Position numbers and translations under genes: made by a program. The notes beneath the pieces were generated by a model that had not been told where the DNA came from, made no database searches, and saw only the letters and a list, made by a program, of their open reading frames with translations. This document shows positions 16,717 through 24,879 of a stretch of 64,000 nt of DNA, in pieces; position 1 is the stretch's first letter, and each line of letters opens with the position of its first letter. This DNA is from Gaiellasilicea sp963784895 (lineage in GTDB: Bacteria > Actinomycetota > Thermoleophilia > Gaiellales > Gaiellaceae): contig CAWATM010000010.1 in NCBI GenBank assembly GCA_963784895.1, positions 62,001-126,000 on the forward strand. Reading direction: 5' to 3'.

Positions 16717-17187
16717 ATGCGAAAACTCTCCGCGCTGGCTCTCTTGCCGGTCGTGATCTCGCTCGCAGGAGTTGGAGGTGCCCAGGCCCACACCTTGATC
16801 AACTCCGGGAACGTCTACGACACCGGGAACCAGTGCGTGTACAACTTCACGTCGCAGGGGCACACGTACAACTCCGTCGTCGTCCGGTCACTGACGAACA
16901 CGCCGCCCTGGTACTTCCCGACCGCGAACTGCACGTACCGAAACTCGAAGCCGTCCGGGTACCTGGCCGGTCGCTGGGAGTCGTGGAAGTGGGGCGAGAA
17001 TGTCGGTGCGTGGATCCTCTGCGGGACGCAGGGGTGGCTGTATGGCGGAGGGTACGAGCTGCAGGTGGGCCGGTCGACGACCGGCTGCGGCGCGGGCTAC
17101 TACCTGGTCTTCGGTGGAGCGTTTGTCTACAACGGCGGCTGGGTCGGAGGATGGCTGATGACCGACTACGACTGGCTGGCGTGGTGA
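16717..17187 (+). CDS. Small secreted protein, hypothetical
   Basis: A 156-aa protein with an excellent AGGAGG 6 nt before the ATG and a clear signal peptide (LSALALLPVVISLAGVGGAQA, cleavage after AQA). The mature part is rich in Tyr, Trp, Gly and Asn and has four Cys, which suggests a disulfide-stabilised extracellular beta domain. No family is recognised. A TAGCGT box at 16681-16686 gives a leader of about 24 nt. The next gene, also secreted, follows after 13 nt. Confidence 0.7.
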   Translation: MRKLSALALLPVVISLAGVGGAQAHTLINSGNVYDTGNQCVYNFTSQGHTYNSVVVRSLTNTPPWYFPTANCTYRNSKPSGYLAGRWESWKWGENVGAWILCGTQGWLYGGGYELQVGRSTTGCGAGYYLVFGGAFVYNGGWVGGWLMTDYDWLAW

Positions 17188-17200
17188 GAAGGGGGACGGA

Positions 17201-17554
17201 ATGAAACAGCGACTCATGTTGCTCGGGCTCGCGGGCGTGCTGGCCGTCGCCGTCGGCGTCGGATACGCAGCGTCTCTCGGTCTCAAGGAGCCCACACACA
17301 CGCCGACCCAAGCCGCCGACGAGGTCTACGTCGCGGGTCCGGACGGCGAGGCACTGAAGTGCAATGGCAAGCTCGTCAAGCTGAAGCGGTCAGCGCTCGG
17401 CGGCCGCACGCCGCCGCTGACACCGCAGCAGGCCGCACAGAGGAGCGGGCTGGCAGACCCGCCCGTCAAGGTTGCCCGTTGTGAGAAGGCGCCGAACGGG
17501 AACGAGACCGGCCGTGCGGTTCTCGTCGACCAGACCGTCGAGGACGCGCCGTAA
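17201..17554 (+). CDS. Small exported protein, hypothetical
   Basis: 117 aa with an N-terminal hydrophobic signal or anchor (MLLGLAGVLAVAVGVGYAASL) and a short mature region with two Cys and a basic, Pro-rich centre (TPPLTPQQAAQRSG). It sits 13 nt after the preceding secreted protein, with GGGGGACGG before the ATG, so the two form a small operon. The function is not recognisable. Confidence 0.6.
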   Translation: MKQRLMLLGLAGVLAVAVGVGYAASLGLKEPTHTPTQAADEVYVAGPDGEALKCNGKLVKLKRSALGGRTPPLTPQQAAQRSGLADPPVKVARCEKAPNGNETGRAVLVDQTVEDAP

Positions 17555-17562
17555 CAAGGTCG

Positions 17563-17603
17563 GACGAGAGGTGAGCGCGGCTCTGCCACTCTCACCTCTC
17601 GTC
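17563..17603 (+). terminator. Perfect 13-bp inverted repeat, terminator-like
   Basis: GACGAGAGGTGAG (17563-17575) pairs perfectly with CTCACCTCTCGTC (17591-17603) around 15 nt. It follows the 17201 gene by 8 nt and abuts the TAGACT box of the next gene. There is no T-run, so it may end transcription with protein help or act as an operator for the next promoter. Confidence 0.55.
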
Positions 17604-17615
17604 TAGACTCGCAGG

Positions 17616-17876
17616 GTGGTTTGGGAGCTGGTGTTCATGCTCGTGATCCTGAAGATCCCGGTCGTCTATCTCTGCTGGGTGGTGTGGTGGGCGGTCCGAG
17701 CCGAGCCGACGCCGCTCGAGGGTGCCGGCAGGCTCGCACCCGTGACGCCGCGACCGCCGGACTGCGACTGGCGGCAGCAGCGAATCGAGGCGAGGCGGCG
17801 CCCGCGTCCGCACACCGGCGGGCACGGCGGCAGGCCGGAACGCGTCCTCCACGCGCGCGCTAGGGTGAAACGGTGA
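17616..17876 (+). CDS. Small membrane protein with Arg-rich tail, hypothetical
   Basis: 86 aa: one N-terminal membrane helix (VFMLVILKIPVVYLCWVVWW) followed by a Pro/Arg-rich cytoplasmic tail with DCDWRQQRIEARRRPRPH. The GTG start lies 6 nt after TAGACT (17604-17609), a leaderless arrangement that supports the gene. It overlaps the next gene by 4 nt (GTGA), so the two are coupled. Confidence 0.6.
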   Translation: MVWELVFMLVILKIPVVYLCWVVWWAVRAEPTPLEGAGRLAPVTPRPPDCDWRQQRIEARRRPRPHTGGHGGRPERVLHARARVKR

Positions 17877-18142
17877 GCTCGTACGAGAGCAGCGATGCGC
17901 ACCGCTGGTCCGCCGCCGACAACGTTGCCGGCTTCCTGGCGACGTTGTCGATCTTCGCGAGCGCGCTCGGATTGATCTGGCGGCCCGTCCGGCTGATCCC
18001 ATTCGCGGTGGTGATCGCCCTGATCGCGGCCCGGATGTCCGCCCGCAACCAGCGGATCGCCTGGTATGCCGTGATCGCCGCCGTCGTCTGCTGGACGCTC
18101 GGGATGACGATCGCCGTTGTCACCGAGAATCCGCTCTACTAG
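17873..18142 (+). CDS. Small membrane protein, hypothetical
   Basis: 89 aa with three hydrophobic stretches (FLATLSIFASALGLIW, LIPFAVVIALIAARM, WYAVIAAVVCWTLGMTIAVV). The GTG start overlaps the stop of the upstream gene and also stands 6 nt after a TAGGGT box, so it may be made both from a coupled mRNA and from its own leaderless one. Unknown function; it precedes the oxoglutarate dehydrogenase gene by 36 nt. Confidence 0.6.
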   Translation: MSSYESSDAHRWSAADNVAGFLATLSIFASALGLIWRPVRLIPFAVVIALIAARMSARNQRIAWYAVIAAVVCWTLGMTIAVVTENPLY

Positions 18143-18178
18143 CCGATCCCAACCAGGCGCGCTGGTACAACACGCCTT

Positions 18179-21031
18179 GTGAGCGAGCACGACGTCGACG
18201 GGCTGAACGCCGGGTATGCCCGACTCCTGCTCGAGGATTACCTCGAGAATCCGGACGCGGTTCCGCCGGAGTGGCGCGAGCTGTTCGAGAGCGGCGAGAG
18301 CGCGCTCGTCGCCTCGCATCCAGGCCTGCTGCGCTTGCTCGAGACGCTCGAGCGTGAGCGCGGAGCGAACGGCCAGCCGGTCCCACTCGCCGCGGCGACC
18401 GTGCCTGCACCGCCTGCCGCCGCCGCGCCGGCGCCGGCCGAGATCGACGAGGCCCTCGTCGGCGGGGTCGCGGCTGCGATCGCGCTCGTCAAGGCGCACC
18501 GCATGCACGGCCACCTGGCAGCGCGACTCGATCCGCTGGGTTCCGAGCCGCTCGGCGATCCGGCGCTCGACGAGACGCGGTTGATCCCTCCGCTGACGCC
18601 CGAGCTCCAGGAGAGGATCCCCGCCGACCTCCTGCGCGTTCACGTTCCGGGCGAGACCCTGAAGGACGCGCTGCCCAATCTCCGCGCCGTCTACAGCGGC
18701 ACGATGGCCTATGAGATCGAGCACCTCTCCGACCACGCAGAGCGTGTTTGGCTGCGGCAGGCGATCGAGTCGAGCCGCTACCGCCAGCCGCTCGCGCGCG
18801 AGGAGCGGATCCGTCTGCTCGGCTCGCTCGGGCGGGCGGAGGGCTTCGAGCAATACCTGCGCCGCTCGTTCCTGGGCCAGAAGCAGTTCTCGCTCGAGGG
18901 CCTCGACGCGATGATGCCGATGCTCGACGAGGCGATCGAGCTCGCCGCAGAGGCCGGCGCCCACGAGGTCGTGATCGGAATGGCACATCGCGGCCGCCTG
19001 AACGTCCTCGTGCACACGGTCGGCCGCCCCTACGAGTCGGTCCTGCGCGAGTTCGAAGGCGAGCGGACGATCGACGCCGTCGTCGTGAACGACGAGGGGG
19101 GTACCGGCGACGTCAAGTACCACCTTTCCGCGACCGGCACGCGGAAGACGCCGTCGGGCGAAGTGACGATCACGCTTGCGCCGAACCCGAGCCACCTCGA
19201 GGCAGTCGACCCGGTCGTCGAGGGCTGGACGCGTGCCGAGCAGACGGACCGCTCGGTCGGCGCCGGCATCCACGATCCGTCGGTCGCGCTGCCGATCCTG
19301 ATTCACGGCGACGCGTCGTTTGCGGGCCAGGGCGTCGTCGCCGAGACGCTCAACCTCTCGAGTCTCGACGGCTACACGACCGGCGGCACGCTGCACGTGA
19401 TCGCGAACAACCAGGTCGGCTTCACGACGAACCCGAACGAAGGCCGCTCGACGCGCTACTCCAGCGACCTTGCGAAAGGGTTCGACATCCCGATCGTCCA
19501 CGTCAACGCGAACGATCCTGAGGCGGCGCTCGCGGCCGTGCGGCTGGCGCTCGCATACCGGCAGGAGTTCGGACACGACATCGTGGTCGATCTCGTCGGC
19601 TACCGCCGCTTCGGGCACAACGAGCAGGACGAGGCTGCGTACACGCAGCCGCTGATGGTCGCCCAGATCGCGGCGCAGCCGACCGTCGGCCAGCTCTACT
19701 CCGCCCAGCTCGTCGCCGAAGGTGTGCTGAGCGAGGAGGAGGCGAACGGGGTCTTCGAGGAGACCCAGCAGAAGCTCCGCGCCGCGCACGACCAGCTGAA
19801 GGCGTCGTTCGCGGAGCCGCGCGTGACGAGGGAAGGAAGGATCCCGGCAGACACAGGGGGCGCGGTCGTCACCGCAGTCCCGGCCGACCGGTTGCGGGCC
19901 CTGAACGACCAGCTGCTTGCGGTGCCGGACGGGTTCGAGGGCAACCAGAAGCTGCTGAAGCAGCTCGAGCGCCGGCGCGAGCGCATGGACGAGGGCGGGA
20001 TCGACTGGGGCCAGGCAGAGGCGCTCGCCTTCGCGAGCCTGCTCGTCGAGGGGATCCCGATCCGGGTCTCCGGCCAGGACACCGAGCGCGGGACGTTCTC
20101 GCACCGGCACGCCGTGCTGCACGATCAGCGGACGGGGGAGACGCATGCCCCGATCCAAGCCCTGCCCGACGCCGGCGCGTCGTTCGAGATCTACAACTCG
20201 CCGCTCTCGGAGTACGCGTGCCTCGGCTTCGAGTACGGCTACGCCGTCGCAGCGCCGGATGCGCTCGTGCTCTGGGAGGCGCAGTACGGCGACTTCGTCA
20301 ACGGCGCCCAGATCGTGATCGACCAGTTTCTCGTCGCCGGCCTCTCGAAATGGGGCCAGACGTCACGCCTGACCTTGCTGCTCCCGCACGGCTACGAGGG
20401 CAACGGCCCCGAGCACTCGAGCGCGAAGCTGGAGCGCTTCCTCCAGCTGGCGGCGCAGGAGAACATCCGCGTCGCGAACGTGACAACGGCGGCGCAGTAC
20501 TTCCACTTGCTCCGCCGCCAGGCACTCGATGCGACGGCGCGGCCGCTGGTCGTGATGACGCCGAAGGGGTTGCTGCGGCTGAAGCAGGCGGCGTCGTCCC
20601 TGACCGACCTCTCCGAGGGCCGGTTCGAGCCCGTGCTCGACGACCCGGGTGCCGACCGGGGCTCGGTGACGAGGCTCGTGCTCACGTCCGGCAAGCTCTA
20701 CTACGACATCCAGGGGCACGAGGAACGAGTGCACGCGGGCTCCGTCGCGGTCGCCCGGATCGAGCAGCTCTATCCGTTCCCGGTCGAGCCGGCCGCCGCG
20801 CTGACGGCGTCGTACCCCCATCTGGGCGAGCTCGTCTGGGCGCAGGAGGAGCCGCAGAACATGGGCGCGTGGCGGACGATCCGGCACCGGCTCGAAGCCG
20901 CGGCTCCGGACGGCGTCGAGGTCGGGTACGCCGGGCGCCCGTGGCGTGCAAGCCCGAGCGAGGGCTACCCCACGGCACACCGAGTCGAGCAGGATCGGAT
21001 CGTGCGCGAGGCGCTCGGGAGGAACGTCTAG
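18179..21031 (+). CDS. sucA: 2-oxoglutarate dehydrogenase E1 component
   Basis: Thiamine-diphosphate decarboxylase of the TCA cycle, 950 aa. The N-terminal helix (NAGYARLLLEDYLENPDAVP) is of the E1o type. Active-site regions include AHRGRLNVLVHTVGRP near 269, HGDASFAGQGVVAETLNLS near 378 and VDLVGYRRFGHNEQDE near 466; the C-terminal part contains the transketolase-like YDIQGHEE. The length equals stand-alone SucA, so it lacks the fused E2 catalytic domain of the mycobacterial Kgd/OdhA type. GTG start 7 nt after TACAAC (18166-18171), near-consensus leaderless. Confidence 0.94.
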   Translation: MSEHDVDGLNAGYARLLLEDYLENPDAVPPEWRELFESGESALVASHPGLLRLLETLERERGANGQPVPLAAATVPAPPAAAAPAPAEIDEALVGGVAAAIALVKAHRMHGHLAARLDPLGSEPLGDPALDETRLIPPLTPELQERIPADLLRVHVPGETLKDALPNLRAVYSGTMAYEIEHLSDHAERVWLRQAIESSRYRQPLAREERIRLLGSLGRAEGFEQYLRRSFLGQKQFSLEGLDAMMPMLDEAIELAAEAGAHEVVIGMAHRGRLNVLVHTVGRPYESVLREFEGERTIDAVVVNDEGGTGDVKYHLSATGTRKTPSGEVTITLAPNPSHLEAVDPVVEGWTRAEQTDRSVGAGIHDPSVALPILIHGDASFAGQGVVAETLNLSSLDGYTTGGTLHVIANNQVGFTTNPNEGRSTRYSSDLAKGFDIPIVHVNANDPEAALAAVRLALAYRQEFGHDIVVDLVGYRRFGHNEQDEAAYTQPLMVAQIAAQPTVGQLYSAQLVAEGVLSEEEANGVFEETQQKLRAAHDQLKASFAEPRVTREGRIPADTGGAVVTAVPADRLRALNDQLLAVPDGFEGNQKLLKQLERRRERMDEGGIDWGQAEALAFASLLVEGIPIRVSGQDTERGTFSHRHAVLHDQRTGETHAPIQALPDAGASFEIYNSPLSEYACLGFEYGYAVAAPDALVLWEAQYGDFVNGAQIVIDQFLVAGLSKWGQTSRLTLLLPHGYEGNGPEHSSAKLERFLQLAAQENIRVANVTTAAQYFHLLRRQALDATARPLVVMTPKGLLRLKQAASSLTDLSEGRFEPVLDDPGADRGSVTRLVLTSGKLYYDIQGHEERVHAGSVAVARIEQLYPFPVEPAAALTASYPHLGELVWAQEEPQNMGAWRTIRHRLEAAAPDGVEVGYAGRPWRASPSEGYPTAHRVEQDRIVREALGRNV

Positions 21032-21201
21032 GGCTTGGCCTTGCGGCGGGCGAGCACGGCCGCCGCGACCTTTGGCCCGTGCTGGCGGGCGGCCCTCATC
21101 ACCTGCCGGCGCTGCGCCGGCGGCAGCCGGCGCCAGAGATGAAAGGCGGTCAGTGCGAGGCCGACGGGGCTGGTGGGACGCAAGCGGGGCACGGCGCGCA
21201 T
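21028..21201 (-). CDS. 57-aa basic protein, hypothetical
   Basis: A short gene on the opposite strand, sharing overlapping stop codons with sucA. The protein starts MRAVPRLRPTSPVGLALTAF, then HLWRRLPPAQRRQVMRAARQ and ends in a Lys/Arg-rich helix. The pattern of a hydrophobic turn, WRRLPPAQRR and a basic helix looks like a real small DNA- or membrane-associated protein; coding bias is good throughout. A perfect inverted repeat (21202-21217) lies directly before the ATG. Function not known. Confidence 0.6.
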   Translation of the reverse strand: MRAVPRLRPTSPVGLALTAFHLWRRLPPAQRRQVMRAARQHGPKVAAAVLARRKAKP

Positions 21202-21217
21202 GTTCGCACATGCGAAC
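21202..21217 (-). promoter_or_regulatory. Inverted repeat GTTCGCA-CA-TGCGAAC
   Basis: Seven perfect base pairs with a 2-nt spacer, touching the start codon of the 57-aa gene on the minus strand and 12 nt from the stop of the next minus-strand gene. The half-sites face outward compared with the Gram-positive LexA box (CGAAC-N4-GTTCG), so it is not an SOS box. Likely a repressor site or translation-blocking hairpin. Confidence 0.45.
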
Positions 21218-21229
21218 GGGTTGCCGTCG

Positions 21230-21940
21230 CTACCAGTTGCGATCCGCTTCGTCGAGCCAGGCGTCGGCGTGGGGGTCGCCGTGGTGCGGACCGCCGTGGT
21301 CGCCGTGGTGATCGTCCTCGTCGTCCTCGGCCGACGCGTGGTGCTCCTCGACGGCCGGTGGAGCGGGCGGCACGGGGGAAACGACCGGGGTGTGGCCGTG
21401 ATGGTGATTTGGCTCCTCGACCTCCGGCGTCTCTTCGTGCTGGACGACCCCGGCCAGCGTGCGGTCCGGCTCCGGCTCGGCCGGCTGTTCCACGGGCGTC
21501 GGCGCCGGGGCGGGGGTCGGCGTCGGCGCGGGCGTGGGGGTGGGGGTGGGGGCAGGCCTCGGGGCGGGAGTCGGGGTCGGGCTCGGCGCCGGCGCCGGCG
21601 CGGGTGCGGCCGGAGGGTCGACCGTCTCCGGCACGGGCGCGGTGGGAGCCGGTGCAGGCGCCGGCGACGGCTGCGGTGCGGCAGCGACGACGGGCGTGGG
21701 ATCGGCCGTGACCAGGCGCTGCGTCGGCGGTGCGCTGCGAGGCGCCGCCGGGCGGTCGACAGGAGGCGTGGCGGGCGAGATCCTGATCACGGTCACGCCG
21801 CTCGGCGATCGTTCGGTGATCGTGGGGCGGCCGGCCTCGGGGATCGCCTCGACGACGATCAGCTTCGGGAAGACCATGGCGGCTGCTCCACCGATTACCG
21901 CGAGCGCTACGGTGAGCCCGCGCGCAAACATCGATCTCAT
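21230..21940 (-). CDS. Exported Pro-Ala-Thr-rich protein with His/Asp-rich tail
   Basis: 236 aa. The first 30 residues form a signal or anchor (FARGLTVALAVIGGAAAMVF), followed by about 45 residues of ordinary sequence, then about 85 residues made almost only of AP, PTP and PAP repeats (wall-spanning stalk type), and a tail dense in His, Asp and Glu (HHASAEDDEDDHHGDHGG). The ATG at 21940 has GAGGGGAG 6 nt upstream; the longer open frame is spurious. The tail resembles metal-binding histidine-rich segments. It is divergent from the diguanylate cyclase gene, with 75 nt between. Confidence 0.7.
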   Translation of the reverse strand: MRSMFARGLTVALAVIGGAAAMVFPKLIVVEAIPEAGRPTITERSPSGVTVIRISPATPPVDRPAAPRSAPPTQRLVTADPTPVVAAAPQPSPAPAPAPTAPVPETVDPPAAPAPAPAPSPTPTPAPRPAPTPTPTPAPTPTPAPAPTPVEQPAEPEPDRTLAGVVQHEETPEVEEPNHHHGHTPVVSPVPPAPPAVEEHHASAEDDEDDHHGDHGGPHHGDPHADAWLDEADRNW

Positions 21941-22015
21941 GCAACTCCCCCTCGCTGCCGAAAACCCACCTACGGAACCTCTATCGGCCGCAAGACGGGA
22001 AACTAAAGGGCAAAC

Positions 22016-23791
22016 ATGCTGGGAAGCTTCAAGATCAAGCTGGTCGGTACGTTCCTGGCGTTGTCGGTCGTCCCGCTCGCCGCGGCCTTCTGGGGTTTCA
22101 GCGCCGTCGCGGAGCGCAGCGTCACGAGCAGCGTCGACGGTCGCCTCGAGGCCGGTCTCAATGCGGCGCTGGCCGCGTTCGAGGACGAGCGCCAGAATGC
22201 GGAGGCGGCAGCGAACCGCCTCGGGCGTGATCCGACGTTTCAGCAGGCGCTCGCAGACCGCGATCGCGAGGCCATCCAACGGCTGCTGCCAGAGTGGCCG
22301 CCGCTGCGGGTCGAGACGGCGGACGGGTTCGCGGTCGGGCGGGTGCCGGTTGACGGGGCCGAGACGACCGTCTCACTCGTCGGCCCGGGCGACCGCTCCG
22401 CGATGATCGTCGCCTCGGTACCGCTGACGTCGCAGCTCGCCAGGCGACTGCACGATCGCTCCGGCCTCTCGGCCCCGGACGAGCTCGTCTTCGTCGACCG
22501 GCGGCGCCAGGTCGAAGCTGCCTCCGAGCCCGAGGTCGCCGGCACCACCGCGCTCGCTCCGGGCCGTGTCGAGTCGGCCATGATCGGCGACCGCGAGTAC
22601 CGCGCGATCGGCGCCCGGCTCGTGCCCGAGAGCACGCTGATGCTGGGCGCGGTGACGCCGAGCTCCGTGATCGCATCCGAGAAGCAGAGCGTGCTCGGGC
22701 GCCTGCTCGTCGGCCTGCTTGGCTCGCTGCTCCTGATCGCGTGCGTCGCCTATCTCGCCGGCCGTTCGATCGTCGGCGCGCTCGGACGGCTTGCCGACGC
22801 AGCGCACTCGATCGCCGCCGGCCGGCTCGAGGAGCGCGTCGAAGTCCGCGGGCGGGACGAGTTCGCGCAGCTGGGGCGCGCGTTCAACCAGATGGCCGCC
22901 CAGCTCGAAGGGCGGCTGGAGGATCTCGAGGATGAGCGGCGCCGCCTGCGAGAGGCGAACGCCCGCTTCGGAGACGCGCTCGCTTCGGCGCTCGACCCGG
23001 AGCAGCTGCGCCGTGTGATCGTCGAGTCCGCCGTCGAGGCAACGCAGGCAGAGGGCGGCGTCGTCATCGCCGAGGACGGGTCGTTCGTCGAGACCGGCAA
23101 TGTCGGCTCGGGCGGCGAGCGGCTCGACTTCGAGCTGACGAGCGGCCGCCGCAGCTTCGGCCGACTGCTCCTCGTCGGCGACGACTTCGACGCTGAGGAG
23201 CGGATGACGGCCGCCTCGCTCGCCGGCCAGGCCGTGGTCGCGCTCGAGAACGCACGCCTGCACCGGATGGTCGAGCGGCAGGCGCTCGTCGACGGGCTCA
23301 CGGGCCTCGCCAACCGGCGCCAGGCCGACGAGGCGCTCGCCAGCGAGCTCGCGCGCACGGAGCGGCTCGGCGGGCCCGTCGGGCTGATCCTGGCCGACGT
23401 GGACGACTTCAAGGCCGTGAACGACAGATTCGGCCACCCGACGGGTGACATCGTCCTGCGCGACCTGGCCGACACGCTGCGCGAGAACGTCCGCGAGATC
23501 GACACGGCCGCGCGCTGGGGTGGAGAGGAGTTCGCGGTGATCCTGCCCGGAACCGACCTCGAGGGTGCGGCGCAGGTGGCCGAGCGGATCAGGGCCGCCC
23601 TTGCCGAGCGCGAGATCCTCTCCGTCGACGGTGCGTCGCTGCACGTCACCGCGAGCTTCGGCGTTGCGACGTCCGGCCCGACCACCACGGTTCAGCAACT
23701 CGTCGAGGCAGCGGACGAATCGCTCTACCGCGCGAAGCGCGCCGGCAAGGACCGTGTTTACGCTGGGACGGATCCGGTTACTCGCTTGTAG
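22016..23791 (+). CDS. Membrane-bound HAMP-GAF diguanylate cyclase
   Basis: Makes cyclic di-GMP from GTP; 591 aa. An N-terminal membrane helix (10-30), an extracytoplasmic sensor of about 200 residues, a second helix near 230-250 and a HAMP region (RSIVGALGRLADAAHSIAAG) are followed by a GAF-like segment ending in AASLAGQAVVALENARLH. The GGDEF domain starts at QALVDGLTGLANRR near 421 and has an active GGEEF site near 503 plus the inhibitory RxxD site (REID) five residues before it, so feedback inhibition is expected. RBS AAAGGG. Signal unknown. Confidence 0.93.
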   Translation: MLGSFKIKLVGTFLALSVVPLAAAFWGFSAVAERSVTSSVDGRLEAGLNAALAAFEDERQNAEAAANRLGRDPTFQQALADRDREAIQRLLPEWPPLRVETADGFAVGRVPVDGAETTVSLVGPGDRSAMIVASVPLTSQLARRLHDRSGLSAPDELVFVDRRRQVEAASEPEVAGTTALAPGRVESAMIGDREYRAIGARLVPESTLMLGAVTPSSVIASEKQSVLGRLLVGLLGSLLLIACVAYLAGRSIVGALGRLADAAHSIAAGRLEERVEVRGRDEFAQLGRAFNQMAAQLEGRLEDLEDERRRLREANARFGDALASALDPEQLRRVIVESAVEATQAEGGVVIAEDGSFVETGNVGSGGERLDFELTSGRRSFGRLLLVGDDFDAEERMTAASLAGQAVVALENARLHRMVERQALVDGLTGLANRRQADEALASELARTERLGGPVGLILADVDDFKAVNDRFGHPTGDIVLRDLADTLRENVREIDTAARWGGEEFAVILPGTDLEGAAQVAERIRAALAEREILSVDGASLHVTASFGVATSGPTTTVQQLVEAADESLYRAKRAGKDRVYAGTDPVTRL

Positions 23792-23878
23792 CAATCGCGG
23801 CGAATGCAGGAGAATTTCCGGGTCGTGCGCTAGACTCGACCCTCGTACGGCCGCCCCGACCCCGACACGGAGATCCCT

Positions 23879-24202
23879 ATGCCAGTTGAGACCCCTTCGT
23901 TGTTCGCACGTGTGATCCAGGATCATCTCGAGCTGAAGCGCCGCAACGCCGAGCTCGAGCCCGCGATGCCGCTCCAGGGCTATCGCATCGACGATCCGTT
24001 CAACAATCATCCGCTGTTCAAGACCGAAGAGCAGGCCCGTCTCGAGGAGACCATGGACGGTGACGAGCCGGCCGTGTCGCTCGACTCGATCCCGCTGACC
24101 TGGCCGGGCGAAGAGTCGCTCGAGCGCGTCACGCCGGGTGGGGAGACGTCCGAGGATTCCGGTCTCTGGTCGAAGTCGCGCGACTTCGACTGGGGCGACT
24201 AA
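23879..24202 (+). CDS. Conserved hypothetical acidic protein
   Basis: 107 aa, acidic, without signal or membrane segment. The N-terminal half (FARVIQDHLELKRRNAELEP) is helical; the second half has short Trp/Pro motifs (FNNHPLFKTEEQARLEETMD; RDFDWGD at the end) that suggest linear interaction segments. ATG with GGAGA 5 nt upstream and TAGACT at 23831-23836, giving a leader of about 36 nt. No family recognised. Convergent with udgX, 3 nt between the stops. Confidence 0.65.
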   Translation: MPVETPSLFARVIQDHLELKRRNAELEPAMPLQGYRIDDPFNNHPLFKTEEQARLEETMDGDEPAVSLDSIPLTWPGEESLERVTPGGETSEDSGLWSKSRDFDWGD

Positions 24203-24205
24203 CGT

Positions 24206-24835
24206 CTAGCCGGGCAGCGCCGCCGCGGCGACTCTGAGGTCGTCGACGAAGAGAGCTCGCTCGCGCTGCCGCGACGTCGCGTCGGGCGCGCGGAGGATCG
24301 AGGACGGGTGCACAGTCGCGAAGGCGACCGCCGCGAGGTCCGATTCGAGCGGCCGGCCGCGATCCTTTGTCACCCGCACGCCGCGGCCCAGCAGTGCCTG
24401 GGCGGCGGTGGCGCCGAGGCAGACGAGGACGTGCGGCTGCACGACCTCGAGCTCCGCGTCGAGCCAAGGTCGGCAGGCCACGAGTTCGGCGGCATTCGGC
24501 TTCTGGTGGATCCGGCGCTTCCCGCGCGGCTCCCACTTGAAGTGCTTGACGGCGTTCGTCACGTAGGCGTCCGCGCGGTCGATCCCGGCTTCCGCAAGGG
24601 CCTCGTCGAGGAGCCGCCCCGCCGGGCCGACGAATGGACGGCCCTCCAGATCCTCTCGGTCCCCCGGCTGCTCGCCGGCGAGGAATAGCCGTGCGGCCTT
24701 CCGTCCCTCGCCGAACACGGTCTGGGTGGCGTTGCGCCAGAGCGGGCACGCTCGGCAGCCGTCGGCGGCTTCGCGAAGTGCCGCCAGCGACAGCCGCGCG
24801 GGGAGGTACTCGGCGGCGCCGACGGAGGTGCTCAT
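24206..24835 (-). CDS. UdgX-type uracil-DNA glycosylase
   Basis: Iron-sulfur uracil-DNA glycosylase, 209 aa. The family-4 signature (LAGEQPGDREDLEGRPFVGP) and the late VHPSSILRA motif are present, along with four Cys consistent with a 4Fe-4S cluster (CRAC near 27-30, ACRPW, VCLG). The segment GKRRIHQKPNAAELVACRPW contains the KRRIH loop that defines UdgX, whose His is known to become covalently linked to the abasic DNA in the mycobacterial enzyme. ATG 6 nt after a TACGCA box; the larger open frame upstream is not part of the gene. Confidence 0.9.
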   Translation of the reverse strand: MSTSVGAAEYLPARLSLAALREAADGCRACPLWRNATQTVFGEGRKAARLFLAGEQPGDREDLEGRPFVGPAGRLLDEALAEAGIDRADAYVTNAVKHFKWEPRGKRRIHQKPNAAELVACRPWLDAELEVVQPHVLVCLGATAAQALLGRGVRVTKDRGRPLESDLAAVAFATVHPSSILRAPDATSRQRERALFVDDLRVAAAALPG

Positions 24836-24879
24836 GCGGAGTGCGTACCCGAATCCGGGGCGGCCCTCACGCGGCGGGG

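Noticed and set aside
17666..20158. 830-aa frame antisense to sucA
   Set aside because: Composition artefact without motifs; sucA is unambiguous.
21202..21217. LexA (SOS) box
   Set aside because: The half-sites are in the outward order (GTTCG...CGAAC) and spaced by 2, unlike the Gram-positive SOS box.
21942..22015. Possible riboswitch (c-di-GMP type) before the diguanylate cyclase
   Set aside because: Some short words (GCAAGAC, GGGCAAAC) recall GEMM but the conserved core and stems are not present.
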